64,000 nucleotides of DNA from Rhynchopus sp. YZ270_cl-10 (Eukaryota > Euglenozoa > Diplonemea > Diplonemida > Diplonemidae): contig OZ037923.1 in NCBI GenBank assembly GCA_964035575.1, positions 248,001 to 312,000 of the forward strand. The letters run 5' to 3'. Both the position numbers and the translations under genes were made by a program. Within the stretch, counting starts at the first letter, position 1; each line of letters begins with the position of its first letter. This document shows, piece by piece, positions 12,409 through 21,969 of this stretch. The notes beneath the pieces were generated by a model. That model worked only from the letters and a program-made list of their open reading frames with translations, was not told the DNA's origin and did not search any database.

Positions 12409-13509
12409 TCAAGACAGGTCTGAGATGTCAACAATCTCAACACCCTCATCACATGCGTACATCACCACACCACAGCTGCTTACTGAAAGGCCGCAAGAAG
12501 AGCAATTATCAAACCCACGACATAATAGTTGCTTCCCTGTTGAAATGGACCACACACACAATGCGGTGGAAGAGAAGGCAGCAACAACGTCGTTCGACAC
12601 AGCAACATCAGTCCAGCCGTTTTCTGAGGTGTCTTCAAATACACATTCGTATTCACCTGTTTCGATGTTCCAGACACGCACACAGATGTCCGTACTCGCT
12701 GCAAGGAAACGCTGGTTTGGTGACAGTGCCAAATAGTCAACATCAGAACGGCATGTCAGAACAACCACCTCCACCCCTGTCGTGTAGTCCCAGATGCTTA
12801 GTTGGCTGCTGCCCTCCCCATACATTGCCACCCTGTCGCCTGCCACAACCATGACGTACTCGCACTTCACAATGTGGTCCCATTCATGCACAACAACGCC
12901 TGTTGCAATGTCCCACACCTGCAAACCTTTGTTCTTAGAGCACGACAACAGCTTTGTTCCACAAGGTGACCATGCCGTGGCCAACCTCGCATTCTCACCT
13001 TCATCGCCACCATCGCCAAAGGAGTGCTCTAATGCACCCGTCTTCACGTCATGAACTTCAGCAGACTCTGTGTGCTTGTTGACACATGACACCCACTGAC
13101 TGCACGGTGAGAATGCTGGGTCGCAAGTATAATCGCAAGGGAACCTGCACAGAAGCTCATGTGTTGCCGTGTCGAAGATGGACACACCATTCTCACGACA
13201 CATCACGGCAAGGTACCTGTCACACGGGGAGAGTGTGAGTGAGAATGTCTCCTCCGGACGCGGTATCACCCCAGGAGTGATGTTGACAGTGCAGTACAGC
13301 TCAACAGCACATCCCTCATCCATCTCCGTGTCGCAGATGCGCAAGTCGTCGCTGCCGATGTCGCCACCGCCTCTCATCCGCACACCAACACGCCGAGCAC
13401 GTGGCACGCCAAGCTCCGCAAGAAGCTTCCCCTTCACCTGTGCAAGGGTGTCGCTCCCATCCACTTCTATCACACAGCTTGCAGACTCGAAGTGTCCTGT
13501 GATGTCCAT
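12409..13509 (-). CDS. Ubiquitin-like + WD-type beta-propeller protein, paralog 1
   Basis: Single exon, 366 aa. Residues 1-70 resemble a ubiquitin-like fold: the pattern VEVDGSDTLAQVKGKLLAEL is the strand-then-helix arrangement of such domains, followed by strands ending at ELYCTVN. The rest contains repeated propeller blades with motifs such as SPCDRYLAVMC, SPCSQWVSC, SPCGTKLLSC and SPNQRFLAAS, each followed by VxxWD or VSIFD-like strands. Family knowledge: such combinations act as adaptors in protein-protein contacts; substrate and pathway are unknown. I start at MDITGHF because the open frame upstream is low-complexity and the two paralogs start at the equivalent place. Unlike the other two copies it ends EIVDISDLS, without a cysteine tail. 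It is well diverged from paralogs 2 and 3. Confidence 0.8.
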   Translation of the reverse strand: MDITGHFESASCVIEVDGSDTLAQVKGKLLAELGVPRARRVGVRMRGGGDIGSDDLRICDTEMDEGCAVELYCTVNITPGVIPRPEETFSLTLSPCDRYLAVMCRENGVSIFDTATHELLCRFPCDYTCDPAFSPCSQWVSCVNKHTESAEVHDVKTGALEHSFGDGGDEGENARLATAWSPCGTKLLSCSKNKGLQVWDIATGVVVHEWDHIVKCEYVMVVAGDRVAMYGEGSSQLSIWDYTTGVEVVVLTCRSDVDYLALSPNQRFLAASTDICVRVWNIETGEYECVFEDTSENGWTDVAVSNDVVAAFSSTALCVWSISTGKQLLCRGFDNCSSCGLSVSSCGVVMYACDEGVEIVDISDLS

Positions 13510-13602
13510 GTTCAGTGGGGGGTGGGGTAACTCTGTTCTGTGGGGACAGGTGTGTGAGGTATGTGGTGCGTGCTGTGCGGGAAGGTGCTTGGCAAGAGAA
13601 AT

Positions 13603-14458
13603 CACGTATGGCAAATGATAATATATTATGCGCTATTATGAGATCTCATAATACATGTGATATTATGCGCTATTATGTGCTATTATGTGCTATTATGTGC
13701 TATTATGCGCTATTATGCGCCAATTATGCGGCGTTATGCGCTCATTATGTGCCGTACCCCCCACCCCCTCACCCAAAAAAAGTCGCTCAGAAGTGGTCAA
13801 AAGTGCCCAAAACCGGGCGGAATTCGATTTTTGGGGTACAAATGGGCCTATGGTGTGGTTTTTATTGACTTCAGGGGGGTTTCTTTGATTTATTACCTAC
13901 TTCACGTTTTTTTGACGGCTTAAGATACCTTGGGTGGGAAAACCTTTGGTACCAGGTGCTTGACACTTTTTGAAACATGGTTCTAAGTTCCACCAAGTCC
14001 CTCTGAACACCCCGAAACCGCCTGGGTACCCCTCGGGATAGGTTCTGGGGTGAAAATATGTGGCTTTGGGGGCTTTTCTGGCCCCTGGCTCACACTGAGG
14101 CGTGATGGATGTGTGAGTTGCTCTATCTACGGGGGGTGGGCAGGTACAAGTTGTATGTACATTTTTGAAAAAAGCAGATACGGGGCTTCTTGAGGCTCAA
14201 AACTGCTCAAAACCGGGCGCAGATGGATTTTTGGACATCTGAGGGTGGTATTTTCTGGTTTGGGGCATTGGGGTAGGGCACATAATGAGCACATAATGAG
14301 CACATAATAGCGCATAATAGCGCATAATCATTATGCGCTATTATGTGCTATTATGCGCTATTATGCATTATGCGATTATTATGAGCGCGCATAATAGCGC
14401 ATAATGATCTCATAATTTATTATGAGATCTCATAATAAATTATCATTTGCCATACGTG
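13603..14458. mobile_element. Inverted-repeat element made of CATAATAGCG units
   Basis: Outer ends CACGTATGGC and GCCATACGTG are inverted copies that continue inward (CAAATGATAAT / ATTATCATTTG). AGAAAT flanks both ends (13597-13602, 14459-14464), a candidate 6-bp target duplication, or 7 of 8 bases if the ends are taken one base in. About 150 bp inside each end are tandem short units such as CATAATAGCG and CACATAATGAG. The centre is non-repetitive and without a supported gene. Confidence 0.7.
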
Positions 14459-15100
14459 AGAAATGGGTTACTTTTTTGTGATTCTTGAACATGAGAGGCA
14501 GTCACCACACCCAGGAGTGACACTAGGGTTGCGGCGGGAGCGGTAGTGGAAGGATGTGCCTCTCGTGCACATCCTTGTTAATGAAAGAAATGGGGAAATG
14601 AGAGAAAGGAGCCCACACACAGATGGGGCATATTCCGCACTTAGGTACTACCCAACAGTGTTTTAACATACTATTTCATGCACAGATATGTGCTGCATCT
14701 CTGAGAAGGAGAGAACAACAAGAACTCACAAAAACGTTGTTTCGGTCGTTTTCATGAATACTTTCGTTCGAAGAAAAGAAAAAGTGATGTGGATAGTGCA
14801 AACGCCTCTGGGACGCAGGCACTCACACAACAAAGGCAGGGGAGGGTAATCGCACAGTTGCCACAAAACAAAATCTTGAAACTGACGGGTATAAACGAGA
14901 GAGAATCAAAAGGTTTTTCATTTATTGCCTGGTGCTGCCTGGTTGTGTCGTTTTTTTTATACATTGACAAACGGGCTGCACCTTCAGTCACTTCTTTATT
15001 GCCGAACAAAGATGCACCATGGTGCATTAAAAGGGTCTCTAAAAGGGTATGTCCAAAGGGTGCACACCTCACACGAGCTATCAAACACTTCTCTCTCGCT
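14459..15100. other. Intergenic, 5' part of a segmental duplication
   Basis: From about 14577 the sequence matches 21970 onward almost base for base up to the next gene. GGATGTGC and GCACATCC at 14551-14573 form a hairpin around CTCTCGT. The ATCCTTGTTAATGAAAG at about 14567 is an uninterrupted version of the site into which the large transposon inserted in the other copy. Confidence 0.7.
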
Positions 15101-16345
15101 CTAGCAACACTGACACCCCTTGTCTCTTGACTGGGACTGCGGGTGTCTTCGCTGTTGCCTTTGGGACACTGAGGCTGACACTGAAGCACCTTCAGGGGTG
15201 CTCTCTGAGGAAGGAGCGATGGTTCTGACGAAGAGCTCGTTGATGTCCGTGAAGACTGCAGTCTTCATACTGCACGAGACCACACACCAGTGTACACCCC
15301 ACTGTTGTCCTCTATCGTAGATGAGATCGCCCTTGCCTGTGTCCAGGTTCCAGCGGTACAGGCCTTCTTTGTTGCATGAAAACATATAGCCACCACACAT
15401 GCTGAATGAAACCTGTGAAACAAACTTGTCATGTTCACAGCGATGACGTATCGGTCCATCTTCTGTCGAACAAACATACACTACCTTTTGACTCGAGATA
15501 GCAACCCACCCCGAGCACGGAGAGAACGCAGGCGCGCACTGCAGAGCCCGGCCGCCACTCAGCTTCGGTATAGTGAACACCTTGACGAGAGAGAGCGTCT
15601 GCAGGTCGAGCAGCTGCAGGCTGGTAAGGGAGCACGCAACCCACCGAGCACAGGGCGACACCGTCACGTAGCAGGCAGGCACGTCCGCACGCGCCAGACA
15701 CACACCTTCAAGGCTGAACACCCTGACGCTGCACTGGCACCCAACAACAACCCTCTCGGGTGCGCCTGTCATGGAAAGCAACTCGCCACAGCAGTCAAGC
15801 GCAGGGAAGATGGAGACCTGCTCCTCTGTGCTCTCCGTCGACATGATGTGGACGGACGTGTCAGTCAGGTAGGCGAAGTGTTGCTCCGATATCATCGCAA
15901 CTGCAGTGGCGACGTCGTGCGGTGCGAGGCGTGCGACGGTGGTGGACGTGCCGGCCACGAGGTCTGTCAGGATGAGGCGACTGCCCTCTGGGTCGTCAAA
16001 GTGGAGACAGCAGCGTCCTCCAGGGGATAAGCACACAAGGCGACCTGTGCAGAGGCCTAGGTTCTGGGGACTCTTCCAGCTTGCGGAGACATCCTCGATG
16101 TGCGGCACCTCCATCCGCACCTCAGCAAGAAGCGTGTCGCCACTGCACAGCCCCGTCCCAGACACAGCATCTCCGTCGCCACCCAGCAGCACCCTGCCCT
16201 CACCCCCCTGCCGCCACACCTGCGGCAGTGCACCTACCTGCAACACCTCCCCCACACGCTCCCTCACGTCCAGCACCGTCGCACCTTCCTCCACCTCCAC
16301 GATGTGCACATCACCGGACAGAACACACGTCACGTGCACCTCCAT
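15101..16345 (-). CDS. Ubiquitin-like + WD-type beta-propeller protein, paralog 2
   Basis: Single exon, 414 aa, starting MEVHVTCVLSGDVHIVEVEE. Residues 1-75 form a ubiquitin-like domain (VEVEEGATVLDVRERVGEVL then AEVRM). Propeller blades follow, with repeating SPCARWVAC, SPCSGWVAIS and SMCGGYMFSC motifs. The last residues are KGCQCC, a possible CaaX (CQCC) or double-cysteine prenylation signal that would tether the protein to a membrane; this is inference from the motif alone. It is a close duplicate of the gene at 22489-23748. I chose the start that both copies share; upstream in-frame residues are low-complexity. A pyrimidine-rich stretch ending in ACAG lies about 25 bases upstream of the ATG. 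Confidence 0.85.
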   Translation of the reverse strand: MEVHVTCVLSGDVHIVEVEEGATVLDVRERVGEVLQVGALPQVWRQGGEGRVLLGGDGDAVSGTGLCSGDTLLAEVRMEVPHIEDVSASWKSPQNLGLCTGRLVCLSPGGRCCLHFDDPEGSRLILTDLVAGTSTTVARLAPHDVATAVAMISEQHFAYLTDTSVHIMSTESTEEQVSIFPALDCCGELLSMTGAPERVVVGCQCSVRVFSLEGVCLARADVPACYVTVSPCARWVACSLTSLQLLDLQTLSLVKVFTIPKLSGGRALQCAPAFSPCSGWVAISSQKVVYVCSTEDGPIRHRCEHDKFVSQVSFSMCGGYMFSCNKEGLYRWNLDTGKGDLIYDRGQQWGVHWCVVSCSMKTAVFTDINELFVRTIAPSSESTPEGASVSASVSQRQQRRHPQSQSRDKGCQCC

Positions 16346-16913
16346 TCCTTTGTGTTGTTGAAGTGGGGCTGTGGGTGGATGGTGGTGTTGTGTCGCATGT
16401 TGCGCATACCGCTGCTCTTCGCACAAAGGTCACATCCAGTCCTTGCTGAAGACCTGCACCATTTATGTGCCTAACTACATGGTGGGGGAACAACAAGTAT
16501 TCTGTGACCCAGTGATCATGTTGGACAAAAGAAAGAAGCTGTCACTGATTAATGTTGGTAAACTGCACTAGGCTCAACAATGATTAAGATCAAGCCTCCC
16601 CAGACATCGCCACCCTGTCCGCACAACCATCACGTACTCGCACTTCACAAAATGGTCCCATTCATGCACAACAACGCCTGTTGCAATAAGCACACCTCGA
16701 GTGCATGAACAAAGAAAGAGTGAAGCCTTGCAAGATGGTAGGCCTCACACGTCACACGAAGCTGCGCTGCGCACCACTCAGAGCACAGCGGCCTTTCTCT
16801 GCAGACACGACATGCAACGTTTCTACACAATAATCCAAAATACCACTTTGCTTTAGCTAAAATGAAAAGACAACCTTGTGAGATGAATGTACCTCTCGTG
16901 CACATCCTTGTTA
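16346..16913. other. Intergenic region with a gene relic
   Basis: Contains the fragment 16605-16687 and otherwise no supported gene. The segment 16880-16911 is the left flank of the large transposon and matches 14550-14576. Confidence 0.5.
16605..16687 (-). pseudogene. Fragment of a UBL-propeller paralog
   Basis: Matches 12825-12905 of paralog 1 closely (the blade containing HEWDHIVKCEYVMVVAG). It is only about 80 bp long and has no flanking gene, so it is a relic of a fourth copy. Confidence 0.75.
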
Positions 16914-17073
16914 CTGGGGGGGGGGCCGAATAGTAGACCCCCCCCGAATAGTAGACCCCCCCTGAATAGTAGACCCCCCCTGGGAATTCTGGTTTTTTTA
17001 AAATTTTTTTTCCCTTGAATAGTGGACCCCCCCCCATTATTTTTTTTCCGTTGAATAGTAGACCCCCCCCCCC

Positions 17074-17105
<32 letters not shown>

Positions 17106-17273
17106 TATTTTCTGTTTCCACTCAGATTCCATTCGTATTTTCACACGAATATATATCGTTATTTTTGGGGCGGAGGGGATCAAGGCAGGAAATCACAAAA
17201 AAAGCCCCCCAGAGTACCCCGCCCCCCTTTTTATTGGTTGGTTATTTTACCTTGAAACTGTTGCTAAAAAGAG

Positions 17274-17700
17274 TCACAACCACAGTGGCACTTGTTGATG
17301 ATGATAATTATTTGATACAATTATGTGTTCTGAGTAAGATACAAAAAAATTGAATTTGCCTCTGGAAACAGGGCTCAGCGGAGTCGCACTGAAGCCTGTG
17401 CTTGTCCTTCTCGTTCTCGCAGTGTGGAACGCTGTTTTGTACACGTCCAAATACTGGACAAAGGGTGTCATTTTTCCAGGGATGATGTGTTGTTGCAGAG
17501 TCCAAAAATCAAAAGAACGAATTTGCCTTTGCAAACGGGGCTCAGAATAGATGCGTGACACCTGGGGGGGGTGGGGAGGAAAAAGTTGTAAAACTAAATG
17601 ATCACATAAAATACTAGAAAACACCTTGGACAAACCTGTACTGTCATGATGCTCAGTTTCATCCTTATCAATCCTGGATCCGGTACCACGGAAGCGATTC
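17274..17700 (-). pseudogene. Inverted, internally deleted transposase copy
   Basis: The reverse complement matches pieces of 19920-21560, including the 83-bp intron, but lacks several internal stretches. The outer part (17274-17330) mirrors 21490-21560 (AACGAGTGCCAATGTGG region). Because the intron is retained it arose by DNA copying and not through RNA. It makes the element partly foldback in structure. Confidence 0.8.
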
Positions 17701-17787
17701 AAGCGAGTCGATTTACATACATCCACACACCACACACTAACTAGGGAATTTTGCGAAAACCCCTTTTTCAGGGTTATTTTTTTTAAC

Positions 17788-19044
17788 ATGGGCAGAACCG
17801 TTTTGACAGGCACGAGAACTGTGTCATCTTGCCATTGGGCGACAACAAGTGACATACTTCTTCTGTTGGACACAATGTTTCCTCTTCCTCCAGGCACAGA
17901 ACGGCTGAAAATGATGCCACACCCAAACTTCTGTGAGATCAGAAACCCTAAGGGTACGAAGTATATTGAGAAATGTCAATTTGGAACATTGACAGGTGGA
18001 GTCCAGAGAGAGACACGCACACCCTACTCGGTACGAAACCTAAATCCCACTGACACGTGGCAGGCAACTATTTGCAACACCCGTGGTGGAGATGGACTCC
18101 ACTGGGTCGTGGTTCTATACAAGGATACCAAATGTGTGTGCATTGATCCCCTGTGTCATTGGGAAGGCAAAACTGCATGTGGTGTTGTGACAGGCTCACC
18201 CCTCCAGAAAGCTCTGCGGGAGAAATTTGACACTGTGGAAGAAGTATTTTCGTTCCTGCAGGATGATGGATGGTCTTGTGGATACCAGTGTGTTTACACC
18301 CTCACACAGCTCTTCCCTCATGACATCCATGGCCTTACTCTGGATCACATTAAAGGTGGCCTCTCCCCAGCCCCTAAAGTGTTTATCAACACCTGTCTGG
18401 ATGCAATCAGAAAGGAACGTGAGGCGACCACTCCTGAGGTCGTCATCCTTGACGAATCTCTTGATGGAACCTCTGATTACTCCCTTGATGAAGTTCCTGA
18501 TGAAGTTTCTGATGAGCTTTCATCTTGTGACATTGAGGAAATTGGGGAAATTTTGGATGGTGGTGCTATCTTGGTCAGTCAGACTGGCGTCGCTCCAACC
18601 TCTTCTGTCCTTCCTGATCAGACTGATCTCACTCAAACCACTTCTGCCCTTCCTGGTCAGACTGATGTCACTCCAACCTCTTCTGTCCGTCCTGTAGTGT
18701 TAACCAGGGAAGCCCTCTGGCAGTTCATTTGCAAAGAGAGGAAACTCAACTGCACGGCTGCGCCTCCTCTGACTCAGGAACAGAGAGAAAACGCCAATTC
18801 CACAAAATCTTCATACAGTGTCAATTTTAAACTTGCTCTGGTGACATTCTTGCGAGTTCACACTGTTTCTGGCGAACTCGTAAAGACCATGAAGGACGCA
18901 CTTTTCGGTGAACCCGAGGTCGGGATGCTAAGAACCATGTTTTATTGTTCACTTTGTCAAAATCTCTTTGTTTTTCTCTTTGTCTATTTTTCCTGCATTT
19001 TTTATTCTCTTCTTTGTACTTTCTTTTGTTTTGGTTGTTGTTAG
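17788..19044 (+). CDS. Ulp1/C48-type cysteine protease carried by the transposon
   Basis: Open frame of 418 residues. The catalytic pattern of the Ulp1/SENP/adenain-like fold is visible: His105 in GLHWVVVLY, Asp120 in VCIDPL, Gln158 in LQDDGWS and Cys164 in SCGYQC. Order and spacing (HW, then DP, then Q-x5-C-G) fit the clan, which removes or processes ubiquitin-like modifiers such as SUMO. From about residue 230 there is an acidic Ser/Asp/Glu-rich stretch and then tandem 15-residue repeats around TSSVLPDQTD and TSALPGQTD. The last 30 residues are encoded by the dispersed 194-bp repeat, so the original C-terminus may be altered. The gene is on the same strand as the transposase and 200 bp upstream of it. 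Its role in transposition is unknown; related proteases occur in KDZ and some Mutator-like elements. Confidence 0.8.
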   Translation: MGRTVLTGTRTVSSCHWATTSDILLLLDTMFPLPPGTERLKMMPHPNFCEIRNPKGTKYIEKCQFGTLTGGVQRETRTPYSVRNLNPTDTWQATICNTRGGDGLHWVVVLYKDTKCVCIDPLCHWEGKTACGVVTGSPLQKALREKFDTVEEVFSFLQDDGWSCGYQCVYTLTQLFPHDIHGLTLDHIKGGLSPAPKVFINTCLDAIRKEREATTPEVVILDESLDGTSDYSLDEVPDEVSDELSSCDIEEIGEILDGGAILVSQTGVAPTSSVLPDQTDLTQTTSALPGQTDVTPTSSVRPVVLTREALWQFICKERKLNCTAAPPLTQEQRENANSTKSSYSVNFKLALVTFLRVHTVSGELVKTMKDALFGEPEVGMLRTMFYCSLCQNLFVFLFVYFSCIFYSLLCTFFCFGCC

Positions 19045-19134
19045 ATAAGCTCAATCGCCTATCGAGTTCTGTGAATAGCACGGAACTCCTTTTCATGTGT
19101 ATCCATGGAAATCAGTATCATATGTGATACCGGG
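18941..19134. repeat. 194-bp dispersed repeat inside the transposon
   Basis: Second copy of the sequence at 8032-8226. It overlaps the 3' end of the protease frame and ends about 110 bp before the transposase start. Confidence 0.85.
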
Positions 19135-19244
19135 GAAAAATTTTGAAAAAAGGTGTCGTTTGAGAAAAACAAACAAACGGACGCGCTGTGTGAAAAACGA
19201 GTGTTTCTCTGCGCGTGATATTTTGTGGGGAAGAATAAAACATT

Positions 19245-21217
19245 ATGAAAAAAGCTCGTTGCGTTCCCACTATCGTTTCCGCTGCGCTCTCACTAGCGTT
19301 CCCACTCCATTCGGTTTTCTCTTACTTAGCAAAAAAGTGGAAGAAAGCCTATCCCGATGATCTCCAAGTGCTTCCTCAGACTACTACGCGCTTCAGGAAG
19401 GAGGGAGGTGGCCTGAAAGGCAAGTTTCCCAGTGTGGAAGCCTTTGTCTCGAAGAAAGTCGCTTTCCGAATGGCTAATAACCTTGCGACAACAAGGAGGA
19501 AGGTTCACTACCTTGCCATGGAGTACAAGCCCCGTCCATTGGGTTTTGTCGCAAGTGAGGAGTGGGTTCTTGCATGGGCTCGTCGCAATGACTTATTCTT
19601 TAAGTCGACCGCTAAATCTAAAATTAGTGAAGCCGACGCCCATGCCAAGCTCCAGAGCCTGTGGAGCACCATCCGCCACCTTTCGGTTGGCCCACATCTC
19701 CTGAAGCACCCTCAGGGTGTGCATGACAGGATTGTCAACATGGACGAAACTCCATTGTACAAGTCCAGTTCTCAGTCAGAGAAGATGTTGACAACGTCCA
19801 AAGACTCTGTCGTACATGTGGACAGAGACGCAGGGAAAAATCGTTTTGCAACACACCTTGCAACAATCACTTTCGACGCAGCCAGAAGGGAAATCATTCC
19901 CACGAAACAGCTTGTGTGCTTTCGTGGTACCGGATCCAGGATCGACAAAGATGAAACTGCGCATCATGAGAGTACAGGTTTGTTTCCAGGGGGGTGGGGT
20001 ATTTTCTAGTATTTTATGTGATCATTTGGTTTTGCAACTTTTCCTCCCCACCCCTCCCAGGTGTCACGCATCTCTTCCAGACAACGGGGTGGATTAAGGA
20101 TGCTGAGTGGAGGACATGGGTAGACGAAATTCTGAGCCCCGTTTGCAAAGGCAAATTCGTTCTTTTGATTTTGGACTCTGCAACAACACATGTGTCCAGG
20201 CCCAACCTTGACCATGTCAGGCGGAAAACAGGGTGTGACATCGCTGTCATCCCTGGAAAAATGACACCCTTTGTCCAGTACTTGGACGTGTACGGATTTG
20301 CTCCGTTCAAAACAGCGTTCCACACTGCGCTTGAGAACGAGAAGGACAAGCACAAGCTTCAGTGCGACTCCTCCCGGCGTCAGGACATTCGCTTCAGCGA
20401 CCGGTTCTACCGTGAAGCAATGTCTCAGTGCATCGCCACTGCATGGCCCGTGGTGGAATCGGTGGACAGGGATGAGGTCGCGAAGCGCCTCGTCACTCTT
20501 GGGTATTGCTTGAAGGTCTCTGGAGAGGAGGACCACCTTGTTTCGGTGCCTGCCTTCCCGACCCTTTCTTTTTGTGCAGCACCCAAGAAGCTGCACCCGA
20601 CCCTGAAGGCTCTGGACTTCCTTCGCCAAGTTGGTATGAGCGTCGCGCAAGAAGCCACCACGCCAGAATTAGCTGGAGTTCCTCAGCTCACTAGGTTTTT
20701 CAAATTTGGGCTTGAAGAAGAGAGAGCCGAGCAGCAGGAACAGGCTGCTCCCGTACGCCCCGCGCTCAAGCAAACACGCCTTCCTGTGTTTAAAGTGAAG
20801 TCACTCACACAGACACAAACGCAGACACAGTCACAAACGCAGGCCCCGACGCAGACCTCATCGCAGTCGCCAGAGATTCTGGCTGAGAAGCAGACTCAAA
20901 AGAAAACGAGAAAACGCAAATCCCCAGATGGTGATTCTGCTACTTCGATCACAAAAAAAGGCCCAGTGGGGTTTGGCAAGGACCTTGAGCCATGGGAGAG
21001 GGTGAAGATTTTACAGATCCCACAGTTGAACGCATTGGTTACCAAGCATGGTATTGTCCTTAAAAAGGGTGACAAAAGGGGTGAAAAAATGGATGCAGTT
21101 TTTGAAGCTTGGGAGGATGTCCAAAGCAGTGTTCTTGAGATGGAGCTGTTGGCGAACTCCAAGAGGAGGCTCCGTGATCCAAATTTTCATGCGAAGAATC
21201 CCATCAAGGACGCATAA
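19245..21217 (+). CDS. pogo/Tigger-like DDD transposase, 629 aa, two exons
   Basis: Exons 19245-19977 and 20061-21217 join in frame across an 83-bp GT-AG intron. Residues 60-125 resemble the CENP-B/Tc5 helix-turn-helix region (FVASEEWVLAWARRNDLFFK corresponds to the usual ...W..RF..R...L). The three catalytic acidic residues are visible: VNMDETPLY, LLILDSATTH and TPFVQYLDVYG, with 36 residues between the second and third. The C-terminus has a Gln/Thr-rich linker with repeated TQTQ units and a basic region. These enzymes cut and rejoin DNA at TA sites. No internal stop or frameshift is seen, so the gene looks intact. The stretch before residue 1 may hide an additional N-terminal exon. Confidence 0.88.
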
Positions 21218-21969
21218 GTTTTTTTTTTTTTTGTGTGTGTTTACTCAGGCAGCATTCGCTAGATACTGGGTTATTGAGTTTTTGTTTTTGTATTTTGTGC
21301 TTTTTTTCAGAAAATAACAAGTTCAACCAAGGAGAGGGGAAAAAAACTTTCTATTCTGGGAGCAGAGCCTTCACCGACACGCTGAGGTGCGTGTGGTTCA
21401 CCACAACCTCTCCCTTTTGTCTTTATTGTATTTATTGTCTTTATGTCTTTGGGGGGTAGGGAAATACAAACGGAAAAGTAGAAGGAAAACAAGATCAATA
21501 ATTGCATCAAATAATTATAATTATCATCATCAACGAGTGCCAATGTGGTTGTGACTCTCCGTGTGCAGCGTGCGCAGAACTTGGGTTGTGTGTAAACCAA
21601 TATCTGCAACATTTTTTTTTTTTTTACTAGTAATATTTTTTTAGATGTGTGTACATTCATGAGGCACATTCATCTAACAGGTTTTATTTTCACGAGCAAC
21701 CGTTTCAAGGTAGAATAGCCAACAAAAGAAGAAAAAAAGAGTGGGGGGGGTTTTTTTTATGCTAGTAGCCATGATTTCCTGCCTTGTTCCCCTCTGTACC
21801 TACAAAACTATCTTCAAACTCCCCTCTGTGCCTACAAAAAAAAATTTTTTTTGGGGGGGTCTACTATTCAACTTGGAAAAAAAAAAAAATTTTTCTGAGA
21901 CCCCCGATTTATACCCGTCGGTTCGCCTAATAGTAGACCCGGGGTCCACTATTCGGCCCCCCCCCAGTA

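Larger units (their letters stand above)
16914..21967 (+). mobile_element. 5.05-kb composite DNA transposon: pogo-like transposase plus Ulp1-type protease
   Basis: Left end CTGGGGGGGGG and right end CCCCCCCCCAG are inverted and flanked by TA (16912-16913, 21968-21969). The paralogous locus at about 14576 shows the empty site with a single TA. Iterated GAATAGTAGACC motifs sit inside both ends: at least five on the left to 17070, and three on the right (21860-21955), the outermost two inverted relative to each other. Inside are, in order, an inverted deleted transposase fragment (about 17280-17700), a cysteine protease gene (17788-19044), a 194-bp repeat shared with a host intron, and a two-exon transposase gene (19245-21217). 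TA duplication and DDD transposase place it in the Tc1/mariner/pogo superfamily. It appears complete. Confidence 0.9.

Noticed and set aside
16914-21967. Polinton-like or virus-derived element, because of the adenain-like protease
   Set aside because: The element has a pogo-type DDD transposase and TA duplication, and no polymerase, capsid or packaging genes.
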